IMG/VR virus record: IMGVR_UViG_3300030328_004086
Span: 1 to 21,726 of that record
DNA length: 21,726 nt
Reading direction: 5' to 3' (one strand)
Source of the DNA: a virus
Position numbers and translations under genes: made by a program. Positions 9,691 to 18,801 of this stretch are shown here, in pieces. Under the pieces are notes generated by a model. The model was not told the DNA's origin. It saw nothing but the letters and a program-made list of their open reading frames with translations, and made no database searches. The number at the start of each line of letters is the position of its first letter. Positions within the stretch are counted from its first letter, which is position 1.

Positions 9691-12600
9691 ATGGCACAAT
9701 CAAAAGATTTAAATATAAGTCCTTACTACGACGATTTTGATCCTAATAATAATTTTTATAAGGTACTTTTTAAACCAGGTTATCCAGTACAAGCAAGGGA
9801 ACTGACCACTTTACAATCTATTCTACAAAATCAGATTGAAAATTTTGGTAGTCATATTTTTAAAGAGGGGTCAATTGTAATACCTGGAGCTCCAACATAT
9901 CAAGTATCAGATGCTGTAAAATTAAATTCGTTGCAATTTGGTGTTGATATTTCCTTATACGTAAATGATTTGAAGGGGAAGATTGTAGAAGGTGCAACAT
10001 CTGGAGTTACTGCAACGGTAGATCTTATTGTATTACCTGATGATAATGAGGTAGAATATACAACATTGTATGTTAAGTATATTAATGGTGGTTCTGAAAA
10101 TTTTTCTAGAGATAAATTTATTGATGGAGAATCATTACTTATAAAAGAAAATTTAGTTTATGGAAATACAACTATTAATGCAGGAACAGCAGTTGTAACA
10201 TTAATTTCTTCTGATGCAACTGCAGTTGGATCTTCTGCATCTGTAGCCGAAGGAGTATATTTTATTAGGGGTACTTTTGTAACTGTTGAGCAACAAACTA
10301 TAATTTTAGACTATTATAATAATCTCCCATCATATAGAGTTGGATTAACAATCTCTGAGGAAATTATAACAGCTAAGGAAGATCCTTCGTTATATGACAA
10401 TGCAAAGGGTTTTTCTAATTATGCTGCACCTGGTGCTAATAGATTAAAAATCAGTTTAATTTTATCTAAGAAATTACTTTCTGATAAAAATGATCAGAAT
10501 TTCTTTGAAATATTAAGGGTTGATAATGGAGATAAACTTAAGATTGTAACAAAAACAGATTATAATATAATTAAAGATTGGATTGCTGAGAGAACATATG
10601 AAGAATCTGGAAATTACTCAATAGATGATTTTGATATATCTGCCAATAACTCTTTAAATAATAGATTGGGTAATGGTGGAATATATTTTAGCAATCAAAA
10701 AACAGCTGAAGATAACACACCTTCAGATGATTTAATGTGTGTGAAAGTTTCTGGAGGAGAAGCTTATGTAAAAGGATATGACGTTACAACTGATACTGTA
10801 AATATTTTAGATGTTGATAAACCAAGAGATACTGAAAAAGTAACTACTACTACTGTAGATTTTGAATTGGGTAATGAATTAGTTATTAATAATGTTAAGG
10901 GTCAACCAAAATTTAGAGAAGTTGTTGATTTATACGATGCAGTTCTTAATAGTTCTCAAGCAGCAGTTGGTAATATAATTGGAAAAGCACGAATATACTC
11001 TGTAAACCCAAAAGGAAGTACATATACAGGAGCATCTAATGAATGGGATCTTCGTCTATATGATGTTCAAACTTATACGAATATTACAGTTGATGTAGCT
11101 GTTAATAGTACAGAAGTTCCTGATACTGCTTTTATAAAGGGATTGAGTAGTGGTGCTTCAGGATATGCTATAAGTGGTGGTAGTGGAACTAGTATTAGTT
11201 TAATACAAACATCAGGTTCCTTTTTACTAAATGAGCAAATTAGTGTTAATGGAATTCCTATTTCTAGATCTATTGATTCTATTACTGCTTATGGTGCTGG
11301 TGATATTTTATCTGTAAAGCAAGATCAATTAACAGTTGCATTTACTGCAGATGTTTCATTAATTGATATACCATTAGCAAATGGGATAGTAGAAGGTACA
11401 ATATCAGGAGGAAATACTCTAAAATCTGGTAGACCTTTTGCAGGTCTTAAGGCAGGAAATGTTATTTCATATTATAGTGGTCAAACTACACCAACTTATA
11501 TTAAAGTAAGTTCAATTTCTTCTGATGCATTAACAGTTACTATTGCTGGTATGGGTCAGGATGTTGATAATGTTTATGATGGTAGTGTAGTAAATGGAAC
11601 ATTTCCTATTAATTTAGCAGTTTCCAATTTTATTAGGCAAGATGGAGCTTCTTCGGGATTATATGAAGTATTACCTAGACCAAATATAGCTGCTGTTGAT
11701 TTTTCTTCTTCTAATTTATCACTTTCTGGTCAAATAATTTTATCTGGAAGTGGCACAGTATCAGGTACAGCTGCTACCGTTTCTGTTAACGATTTTAAAG
11801 ATGCTGGTGGAGTTGGTATTAGTAGTGCATTTTTTGATACATTTGATATAAGTAGATATTCTGTTCATTATGGAACCACAGGTATTGCTCCAAGTGGTAT
11901 CGGAACAGTTACTTCAGATAGTTTTACTCTTCTTGATGATGGTGGTGGTAGTGTAGGATCTAGAGCTAGATTTACTGGATTAATAGATACTGATGATAAT
12001 ACTGTTATTAATGTAACTGCTAAAAAGCAAGGAATTCAGAGTAAGATAAAGTCATATCAGAGAAGTCAAATTAGAGATATAATATATTCTAATACTGAAA
12101 GATCTGGATCTGGAATTAGTACATCTATTAATGATGGATTAACTTATAATGCTAATGCTTATGGATTAAGAGTTCAAGATGAAGAGATTTCTTTAAATGT
12201 TCCTGATGTTGTAAAGATTTTGTCTGTTTATGAATCTATTGGGGGAGGTCAACCAACTTTTGATACTCTCACATTCCCATCTACAGCAAATGTTGGTTCT
12301 GACGCAATTATAGGTGAAAATATAATTGGTCAAATTTCTAATGCTATAGCAAGAGTTGTTACTAATAATACATCAACACCTTCATCTGGAGGTTCAAATA
12401 AACTAGGAATAGTATATTTGAACGATAGAACTTTTATTAAAAATGAACAAGTTTTATTACAAGAAAGTAATATAAACACTGAAATTGAAGCAATTAATTC
12501 TGCAGAAAGTGATGGAAAATATCAAAACATTACTCAATCATTTACTTTAGATAAAGGTCAAAGGGATCAATATTATGATTATTCTAGACTTATTAGAAAT

Positions 12601-15600
12601 AATAATTCAACAGTACCTTCAAAAAGATTACTAATAGTATATGATGCTTATAGTGTTCCATCTAATGATAGTGGTGATGTCTTTAGTGTATTGAGTTATG
12701 ATAAAAATAGATATACCGACGATATACCCAATATAGGTGTATCTAATATTAGGGCATCAGATACTCTAGATTTTAGACCTAGAGTGGAAGCACATACTGA
12801 TGTTAATACATCTCCATTTGCATTTGCTTCTAGAACTACTTCATTTAATAGTGCTCCTAAATTTTTATTATCAGCTAATGAGGGATCTTTAGTTGGATAT
12901 GAGTATTATTTGGGAAGAATTGATAAACTATATTTAAGTAAGTATGGAGTTTTACAACTAGTAAAAGGACAATCATCACAATCACCTATAGCTCCCGAAA
13001 ATATCAATGATTCTATGGAGTTGGCGACAATTACTCTACCTCCATATCTTTATAATCCAAAGAACGTGAAAATTAGTTTGGTTGATAATAGAAGATATAC
13101 TATGAGAGATATTGGTGATTTAGAAGATAGAATTGAGAATTTGGAATCTATAACAACACTATCTTTGCTTGAAGTTTCTACAGAATCTTTAACAATACAA
13201 GATGCATCAGGTAATAATAGATTTAAGAGTGGATTTTTTGTTGATGATTTCAGTAACGATAGTTTTATTGATTTTAATTTAAGTTCTATAGAAGTAGATG
13301 GTCGGAATAATGAAATAAGACCAATTATTGGTAGTAATAGCATTAAACCACAATTAATGTCTTCTACAAATATTATTGATAGTGAATTTGATTCTGGTAC
13401 AAATTATGAATTATTAGATTCAAACGTACAAAAAACAGGAAATGCTGTTACATTAAAATATGAAGATAAAGATTGGCTTGAGCAAGTTTATGCAACTAGG
13501 GTGGAAAATGTTAATCCTTTCCATGTTATTTCTTATAGTGGAGTTGTTGTATTAAGTCCAAGTCGTGATACTTGGGAAAGAACTATTAGACTTCCTGAAA
13601 AAATAATAAATGAAAGTGTTTTGAATAATGTTGAAGTCAGACGAAATGTTCAGAGTAATCAAGAAAGAAGTGCTGGTAATTTAGTCGAATGGTCTACAGA
13701 AGTAGATACTGCTGTAAATACATCAGTAAGAAGTAGAGATATTATAGTTGATAGTGGTAATGAACAATATATGAGATCAAGAAATACTCAATTTTTTGGA
13801 TCTGCTTTAAAACCTGAATTTAGATATTACCAATTTTTAGATGGAAATTCGGATGTAGATTTTATTCCTAAATTAATAGAAATTGCACCTAATAATTCAT
13901 TAACACAATATGGTTCCAATGGAACATTTGAAGTTGGAGAAACCGTAAATGGGTATTACAATGGTGAGAAAATTATTGATTTTAGATTAGCAAAATCAAA
14001 TCATAAAACAGGAGCATTTAATAGTCCAGATCTTACATATAGAACAAATCCATATCTTCCTCAAGAACTTTTACAAAGTGAATATACAAGTTCTTCAAAG
14101 GTATTGAATGTTGATACTCTTGCACTTTCTAATGAAGCACAAGGGTTGTATAGTGGATATATTGTTCAAGGTACTAAGTTGGTTGGACAAAGAACTGGTG
14201 CTATTGCGTATGTTAAAGAGTTAAGATTAATTAGTGATCAATATGGAGATTTGGTAGGGAGTTTCTTTATAAGAAATCCTTATGTAGATCCTCAACCAAG
14301 TGTTTTAATTGAAACTGGAACTAAAACTTATAAATTAACTAGTAGTAGTACTGATGCAAAACCTTTAAAGGGAAGTACATTAATTTCATCTGGAATTACA
14401 GAGTATATAACTGCTGGTACATTTATTAAAAGACAAGTAAGAACAACAGTTACAGAAACCACAACAGTTACAACTACTGTTACCAGAACACAATTTAGAG
14501 AAGAAGATAATGGTGATCCTTTGGCACAATCATTTACGGTTGCTGGTAATATAGAAGCACCAGATGTTACTGGTGATTTAACAGATGATCAACATGGTGT
14601 TTTTATAACTGCTGTAGATTTATTCTTTGCTAATAAAGATAGTGGAAATGCTCCATTAACAGTTGATATTAGAACGGTTGAATTGGGAACACCAACTTTA
14701 ATTTCTGTAGGCCCATCTGTTACTTTGAGACCTCAAGATATTGTGACTTCAACTACTGGTGATCTTGCTACTAATGTAAGGTTCCCTGAACCAATTTATT
14801 TGCCACCTGGTAGAGAGTATGCAATTGTTCTTCTTTCACCTAATAGTAATGAATATGAAGTATGGGTTGCGAGAATGGGTGAAGATGTAGTGAACTTACA
14901 AAGTCTTCCTGATGTATCAGCAATACAGTACAATCAGCAATGGGCTTTAGGTAGTTTATTTAAATCACAGAATGGTTCCATATGGACCGCAAGTCAATTT
15001 GAAGATCTGAAGTTTAAATTGTATAAAGCTAATTTTACTGCTAATAGTGGTACTGCATATTTTGCAAATCCATCTTTAAGTAAGAGTAATAATTACATAG
15101 AAAACCTTCAGAGAGATTCAATTATTACTTTACCTAGAACTGGATGGGTAGGAATTAGTACTATTACTACTGGTATTAGCACATTCTCTGCTGGAAGAAG
15201 AATTTTAGGATCTACCAATAATTATGTCACTGCACATATTTCAGATACAGGTTCAAAAGCCAATCTTGTTTCAGTAAAAGCAAGTGGATCTAATTATAGT
15301 GTACAAAGTGGCACTATAGTTAATACTTATAGTATTATTGGAAATGGTGGTGATGACCTTAAACTTAATATAGATGTTGCAAGTAGTGGAGCAATAACAG
15401 TTAACTCTATTGTAACGCCTGGTAATGGATTTAAGCCAGGAGATGTGGTTGGTATTGTAACTGCAGATACTACAGGAAATTGTGGTAATGGTGCTTTAAT
15501 AAATATTGAATCTATTATTGGACTTGATAGATTATATTTAACTGATATTCAAGGCACATCTGCTACTGGTGGATTTACCGAAGATGAAGCATTTAGATAT

Positions 15601-17001
15601 TATGATGACAATGATGTCATACATACACCTGTTATAACATATAGAACTAATTTACAATTAGATGGTACTCCATTTGATGGAAAACATTTTAAAGTTAATC
15701 AATTTGATCATGGAATGTATGCTAAAAATAATCAGTTAATTTTAAGTGGTATTGAAGGTAATTATGTTCCTACTACAATTTCTAATAATGTTACTGTAAC
15801 AGAAAATTCTACAATTAGTGTTGGATCTACAAGTCAATTTATAACTTTTGAAGGAGTACCTGTAGGTGTTGGTAGTACTGGATATGTTAAGTTAGGTGAA
15901 GAAATTATTGGATATGAAAGTTATGGAGCAGGAACTCTCGAAACTCTTACAAGGGGTGTAGACAGTACTCTTCAGATATCACATGAATCTGGAGATGAAT
16001 TGCAAAAGTATGAACTTGATGGAGTATCTCTTAGAAGAATTAATACTAATCATGATATTTCTGATTATAATATAGATCTTGATAGTTATTATATTGGTAT
16101 TAGTACCTTAGTCAAAGGATCCAATAGATCTAGTGATACATCTGATGGTCCTGAATTATCATTTACTAATGGAGGATTTTATGGAGGTGATACTTCATAT
16201 GCTACCCGCAATATACAATTTGAAAATATAACACCACTGATTGATATATTTACACCATCCACAGTTACCACGACTTCTGGTTCTGTAAGAACTGTAAGTG
16301 GTACTAGTGTTGGTGGAAATGAAACTTCCTTTGTTGATAAGGGTTATCAACCAATACAATTAAATACGAAAAATCAATTAGATTCACCAAGACTTATATG
16401 TTCTAAAGTAAATGAAAATGAATATTTAGATAATATTCAAAGAAATAAATCTCTTACTTTAGGAGTGAATTTAGAAACAGAAAATAGTAATGTATCTCCT
16501 ATAATATACATAGATACTATTAATATTTTAGAGTTAGATACTAATAGGATTAATAATCCAGTTTCTAATTATAGTGATAATGCACTTACGAAATCATCTT
16601 TATATGATCCACATAGTGCAGTTTATGTTTCTAAAATTGTTTCTTTGAATAAACCTGCAGATAGTTTAAAGGTAATTTTAAGTGCTTATAGAAATTCTTC
16701 ATCTAATTTTAGGGTTCTTTATTCTTTAATAAGACCTGATTCTAGTGAAATTGATCAATCCTTTGAATTCTTCCCAGGATATGATAATTTAAATAATGGA
16801 GTTGTTAAAGATTCTACTAAAAATAGTGGATTGCCAGATGTATTTGTTCCAGCTAGTTTGGATAATCAATTCTTAGAGTATCAATTTACTGCTGATGCCT
16901 TAGGAGAATTTAGTGGATATCAAATTAAAATAGTGATGTCAGGAACAAATCAAGCATATCCAGTAAGAATAAAAGAACTTAGGACTATTGCTATTAAATG
17001 A
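9691..17001 (+). CDS. Giant DUF4815-type virion structural protein, probable baseplate or tail-fibre component
   Basis: This 2436-residue protein lies between gp8 and gp13, the place of T4 genes 9-12. The N-terminus (YYDDFDPNNNFYKVLFKPGY, then QARELTTLQSILQNQIENFG) is typical of DUF4815 phage proteins. Other recognisable parts are YFIRGTFV...LPSYRVGLTI (about residue 190-225), GGEAYVKGYDV (about 355), GQRDQYYDYSRLIR (about 956), and a short helix RRYTMRDIGDLEDRIENLE (about 1135-1155). Next come a Thr-rich linker (about 1583-1600), a DPLAQSF domain from about 1609, GxGY strands (about 1860-1920), an FDHGMYAKNN lead-in (15709), an RG-type segment (15811-16043) and a C-terminal beta domain ending IKELRTIAIK. 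SGA segments occur at 9976 and 11131. I see no similarity to T4 gp9, gp10, gp11 or gp12, so a role in joining baseplate to fibres is inferred from position. No clear Shine-Dalgarno sequence precedes the ATG. Confidence 0.88.
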   Translation: MAQSKDLNISPYYDDFDPNNNFYKVLFKPGYPVQARELTTLQSILQNQIENFGSHIFKEGSIVIPGAPTYQVSDAVKLNSLQFGVDISLYVNDLKGKIVEGATSGVTATVDLIVLPDDNEVEYTTLYVKYINGGSENFSRDKFIDGESLLIKENLVYGNTTINAGTAVVTLISSDATAVGSSASVAEGVYFIRGTFVTVEQQTIILDYYNNLPSYRVGLTISEEIITAKEDPSLYDNAKGFSNYAAPGANRLKISLILSKKLLSDKNDQNFFEILRVDNGDKLKIVTKTDYNIIKDWIAERTYEESGNYSIDDFDISANNSLNNRLGNGGIYFSNQKTAEDNTPSDDLMCVKVSGGEAYVKGYDVTTDTVNILDVDKPRDTEKVTTTTVDFELGNELVINNVKGQPKFREVVDLYDAVLNSSQAAVGNIIGKARIYSVNPKGSTYTGASNEWDLRLYDVQTYTNITVDVAVNSTEVPDTAFIKGLSSGASGYAISGGSGTSISLIQTSGSFLLNEQISVNGIPISRSIDSITAYGAGDILSVKQDQLTVAFTADVSLIDIPLANGIVEGTISGGNTLKSGRPFAGLKAGNVISYYSGQTTPTYIKVSSISSDALTVTIAGMGQDVDNVYDGSVVNGTFPINLAVSNFIRQDGASSGLYEVLPRPNIAAVDFSSSNLSLSGQIILSGSGTVSGTAATVSVNDFKDAGGVGISSAFFDTFDISRYSVHYGTTGIAPSGIGTVTSDSFTLLDDGGGSVGSRARFTGLIDTDDNTVINVTAKKQGIQSKIKSYQRSQIRDIIYSNTERSGSGISTSINDGLTYNANAYGLRVQDEEISLNVPDVVKILSVYESIGGGQPTFDTLTFPSTANVGSDAIIGENIIGQISNAIARVVTNNTSTPSSGGSNKLGIVYLNDRTFIKNEQVLLQESNINTEIEAINSAESDGKYQNITQSFTLDKGQRDQYYDYSRLIRNNNSTVPSKRLLIVYDAYSVPSNDSGDVFSVLSYDKNRYTDDIPNIGVSNIRASDTLDFRPRVEAHTDVNTSPFAFASRTTSFNSAPKFLLSANEGSLVGYEYYLGRIDKLYLSKYGVLQLVKGQSSQSPIAPENINDSMELATITLPPYLYNPKNVKISLVDNRRYTMRDIGDLEDRIENLESITTLSLLEVSTESLTIQDASGNNRFKSGFFVDDFSNDSFIDFNLSSIEVDGRNNEIRPIIGSNSIKPQLMSSTNIIDSEFDSGTNYELLDSNVQKTGNAVTLKYEDKDWLEQVYATRVENVNPFHVISYSGVVVLSPSRDTWERTIRLPEKIINESVLNNVEVRRNVQSNQERSAGNLVEWSTEVDTAVNTSVRSRDIIVDSGNEQYMRSRNTQFFGSALKPEFRYYQFLDGNSDVDFIPKLIEIAPNNSLTQYGSNGTFEVGETVNGYYNGEKIIDFRLAKSNHKTGAFNSPDLTYRTNPYLPQELLQSEYTSSSKVLNVDTLALSNEAQGLYSGYIVQGTKLVGQRTGAIAYVKELRLISDQYGDLVGSFFIRNPYVDPQPSVLIETGTKTYKLTSSSTDAKPLKGSTLISSGITEYITAGTFIKRQVRTTVTETTTVTTTVTRTQFREEDNGDPLAQSFTVAGNIEAPDVTGDLTDDQHGVFITAVDLFFANKDSGNAPLTVDIRTVELGTPTLISVGPSVTLRPQDIVTSTTGDLATNVRFPEPIYLPPGREYAIVLLSPNSNEYEVWVARMGEDVVNLQSLPDVSAIQYNQQWALGSLFKSQNGSIWTASQFEDLKFKLYKANFTANSGTAYFANPSLSKSNNYIENLQRDSIITLPRTGWVGISTITTGISTFSAGRRILGSTNNYVTAHISDTGSKANLVSVKASGSNYSVQSGTIVNTYSIIGNGGDDLKLNIDVASSGAITVNSIVTPGNGFKPGDVVGIVTADTTGNCGNGALINIESIIGLDRLYLTDIQGTSATGGFTEDEAFRYYDDNDVIHTPVITYRTNLQLDGTPFDGKHFKVNQFDHGMYAKNNQLILSGIEGNYVPTTISNNVTVTENSTISVGSTSQFITFEGVPVGVGSTGYVKLGEEIIGYESYGAGTLETLTRGVDSTLQISHESGDELQKYELDGVSLRRINTNHDISDYNIDLDSYYIGISTLVKGSNRSSDTSDGPELSFTNGGFYGGDTSYATRNIQFENITPLIDIFTPSTVTTTSGSVRTVSGTSVGGNETSFVDKGYQPIQLNTKNQLDSPRLICSKVNENEYLDNIQRNKSLTLGVNLETENSNVSPIIYIDTINILELDTNRINNPVSNYSDNALTKSSLYDPHSAVYVSKIVSLNKPADSLKVILSAYRNSSSNFRVLYSLIRPDSSEIDQSFEFFPGYDNLNNGVVKDSTKNSGLPDVFVPASLDNQFLEYQFTADALGEFSGYQIKIVMSGTNQAYPVRIKELRTIAIK
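14443..14472 (+). repeat. 12-base direct repeat encoding a Thr-rich linker
   Basis: ACAACAGTTACA occurs at 14443-14454 and again at 14461-14472, 18 bases apart, which is six codons. It encodes TTVTETTTVTTTVTRT just before the DPLAQSF domain of the DUF4815 giant. The in-frame period suggests duplication of a six-residue unit in a flexible interdomain linker. Confidence 0.7.
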
Positions 17002-17195
17002 TTAGAGTTAAAGGTTATCCTCATTTATATCGTGATGAAAATACTGGTGCTATTATAAATCATAGCCATCAGGATTACAATTCTCGTTTACAAACTATTT
17101 CAAATTCTGAAAAAGAAAAAAATGAATTGAAAAGAATGAGGGATGATATTGATGAATTGAAGGATCTTATTAAACAATTATTAGTTAATAGGTAG
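16998..17195 (+). CDS. Small coiled-coil phage protein
   Basis: This is a 65-residue protein whose ATG overlaps the stop of the giant gene (ATGA, 4 bases), which implies translational coupling. A weak AGGA lies 13 bases upstream. The N-terminal half reads IRVKGYPHLYRDENTGAIIN, a pattern I recall from small proteins in T4-like phage structural regions. The C-terminal half (EKEKNELKRM, then DDIDELKDLIKQLL) has hydrophobic residues in heptad spacing and should form a helical coiled coil. Its function is not established. It could be a minor virion or assembly component that oligomerises through the coil. It is the last gene before the second late promoter. Confidence 0.82.
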   Translation: MIRVKGYPHLYRDENTGAIINHSHQDYNSRLQTISNSEKEKNELKRMRDDIDELKDLIKQLLVNR

Positions 17196-17202
17196 GTAAG
17201 GA

Positions 17203-17210
17203 TATAAATA
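17203..17210 (+). promoter_or_regulatory. T4-type late promoter TATAAATA upstream of the neck/packaging block
   Basis: An exact TATAAATA octamer lies in the 41-base gap between the coiled-coil gene and the Ig-like gene, 26 bases before its ATG. It would give a leader of roughly 20 bases containing TAGGG and AATGAGAA but no strong Shine-Dalgarno sequence. It should drive the small structural genes and gp13 to gp17. Besides 8066, this is the only exact copy I found on the + strand by eye. Confidence 0.8.
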
Positions 17211-17236
17211 ACAAGTAGGGATTCTAATGAGAATAC

Positions 17237-17578
17237 ATGGCTGCCGTATATGTTAGTAATCTTGTAATCAATACAGGAAGTACTTTTTCCCAAACTTTCA
17301 CTTTGGAAGCAACTGATACCAATTCACCTATGAACTTAACAGGATATACTGTTGCTTCTCAGATGAGGAAATGGGCTGGTGCTTCAAAGGCGACTAATTT
17401 TCAGGCTGAGATAGGATCTCCTACCACAGACGGAAAAATAACTCTTGGACTGGGATCAACTGTGACTACAGATTTGAAACCAGGTAGATATGTATATGAT
17501 GTAGTAGTTGATATATCAGGTACAAAAGAAACAGTTGTTGAAGGAGCTGTTATCGTAAGAGAAGGAGTAACTCGATAA
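17237..17578 (+). CDS. Small beta-sandwich (Ig-like) virion protein
   Basis: This 113-residue protein has the pattern INTGSTFSQTFTL, then MNLTGYTVASQMRK, then a strand pair around GKITLGL, then LKPGRYVYDVVV and a closing strand ending VIVREGVTR. It resembles the small phage domain with 'LTGYT...A.iRk...GxYvYDv' that occurs in baseplate or tail-periphery proteins such as the N-terminal part of BppU-type proteins. It is probably an all-beta virion component, though the exact site is not visible. It is the first gene after the second late promoter, and its stop overlaps the next start by one base (TAATG). No cysteine, signal peptide or membrane segment is present. Confidence 0.82.
   Translation: MAAVYVSNLVINTGSTFSQTFTLEATDTNSPMNLTGYTVASQMRKWAGASKATNFQAEIGSPTTDGKITLGLGSTVTTDLKPGRYVYDVVVDISGTKETVVEGAVIVREGVTR
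17562..17567 (+). promoter_or_regulatory. Ribosome binding site for the fibre-like gene
   Basis: AAGGAG lies inside the end of the Ig-like gene, 10 bases before the ATG at 17578. It supports that start. Confidence 0.65.
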
Positions 17579-17955
17579 TGCCAGATATTAAAGTTAGAGT
17601 TGGTCAACAAAATGCGATAAAGGTATTATCATCTACCGCAGCTGGTAATGCACTTAAGGCAGATTATGCTACTATAGCTAAAAATGTTATTGGTGGAATA
17701 TCTTCAGTATCACAATCATATGTTTCTGGAATTACCACTTTTGTTGGAATTACCACAACTTTAACTGATTTTTATGTTGGTGGGAATCTGTATGTAAGTA
17801 ATGATTTAACATTTGATGAGTTTAATGCTAGAAATGCAAATATAACTGGTATTGCAACAGTCAATTATTTAAATATTACTGGTATTGTAACTGCCACAAC
17901 TGCTAATATTACTGGCACATTAACTGCTGGATTAATCGATGGAGGATCGTACTGA
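17578..17955 (+). CDS. Fibre-like structural protein in the wac position
   Basis: This is a 125-residue protein. The N-terminus (PDIKVRVGQQNAIKVLSS) is followed by an Ala/Ser/Gly-rich segment. A run of short fibre-type strands ends the chain: ITTFVGITTTLTDFYVGGNLYVSNDLTF is the middle part, then ANITGIATVNYLNITGIVTA, then TANITGTLTAG. The NITG(I/T) unit recurs three times at 10-14 residue spacing, as in trimeric beta-helical or triple-stranded phage fibres. It lies directly before gp13, where T4 has wac (whisker fibritin), but it lacks the long coiled coil of fibritin and is far shorter than its roughly 490 residues. A trimeric fibre or collar ornament is inferred. The start is supported by AAGGAG, and both ends overlap neighbours by one base. 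Confidence 0.82.
   Translation: MPDIKVRVGQQNAIKVLSSTAAGNALKADYATIAKNVIGGISSVSQSYVSGITTFVGITTTLTDFYVGGNLYVSNDLTFDEFNARNANITGIATVNYLNITGIVTATTANITGTLTAGLIDGGSY
17941..17945 (+). promoter_or_regulatory. Ribosome binding site for gp13
   Basis: GGAGG lies 9 bases before the gp13 ATG at 17955, within the last codons of the preceding gene. It is the best Shine-Dalgarno match in the window. Confidence 0.72.
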
Positions 17956-18797
17956 TGGCAAAACCAACAACTAGAGAGGAATTTAAGAGTTATTGTCTTA
18001 GACAGTTAGGAGCTCCTGTTTTAGAGGTTAATGTTGATGATGATCAGGTAGAAGATTTAGTTGATGATGCTTTACAACTTTTCAATGAACGTCATTTTGA
18101 TGGTGTTGAGAGAATGTATTTAAAACATAAAGTTACTCAGGATGATATTGATAGAGGAAAAGCTTCAGGAACAACAGGAGTTGGTATTGTAACTACTACA
18201 GCAACTGCTAATGTAAGTGGATTGGGTACTATAACTTCTAATTATTATGAAAATTCTAATTTTATACAAGTTCCCGATTCTGTAATTGGTGTAGAAAAGA
18301 TATTTAAGTTTGATAGTAGTACAATATCTGGTAGTATGTTTAGTATAAAATATCAGTTATTTTTAAATGATTTGTATAATTTCAATTCTATTGATTTGTT
18401 ACAATATTCTATGGTAAAGACTTATTTGGAAGATATTGATTTTCTTTTAACTACTGATAAGCAAATTAGATTTAATCAAAGACAGGATAGATTATATTTA
18501 GATATTGATTGGAAAGCAGAAACAGCAGGTACATATTTTATTATTGATTGCTATAGAGCATTAGATCCTACTTCATTTACTGGTGTATGGAATGATTCAT
18601 TTTTAAAAAGATATGCAACCGCATTGATTAAAAGACAATGGGGGATGAATCTTATTAAATTTAGAGGAGTTAAGTTACCTGGTGGAATTGAATTTAATGG
18701 TAGAGAAATATATGATGATGGGCAAAGAGAGTTAGATGAACTAAGAGAAAAAATGTTTTCCGAATATGAGTTACCTCCTCTTGATATGATAGGATAA
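17955..18797 (+). CDS. gp13: Neck protein gp13 (head completion)
   Basis: This 280-residue protein matches T4 gp13 (309 residues). The N-terminal helix set (REEFKSYCLRQLGAPVLEVN, then DDQVEDLVDDALQLFNERHF) and the C-terminal part (PGGIEFNGREIYDDGQRELD, then YELPPLDMIG) are typical. In T4, gp13 and gp14 form the neck that seals the DNA-filled head and receives the tail. A short Thr/Gly-rich stretch at about residues 72-95 (GVGIVTTTATANVSGLG) resembles the fibre-type sequence of the gene before it and probably forms a loop. The start follows GGAGG by 9 bases and overlaps the previous stop (TGATG). gp14 starts 4 bases after its stop. Confidence 0.93.
   Translation: MAKPTTREEFKSYCLRQLGAPVLEVNVDDDQVEDLVDDALQLFNERHFDGVERMYLKHKVTQDDIDRGKASGTTGVGIVTTTATANVSGLGTITSNYYENSNFIQVPDSVIGVEKIFKFDSSTISGSMFSIKYQLFLNDLYNFNSIDLLQYSMVKTYLEDIDFLLTTDKQIRFNQRQDRLYLDIDWKAETAGTYFIIDCYRALDPTSFTGVWNDSFLKRYATALIKRQWGMNLIKFRGVKLPGGIEFNGREIYDDGQRELDELREKMFSEYELPPLDMIG
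18791..18794 (+). promoter_or_regulatory. Ribosome binding site for gp14
   Basis: AGGA at the end of gp13 lies 7 bases before the gp14 ATG at 18802. Confidence 0.5.
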
Positions 18798-18801
18798 AAA
18801 T

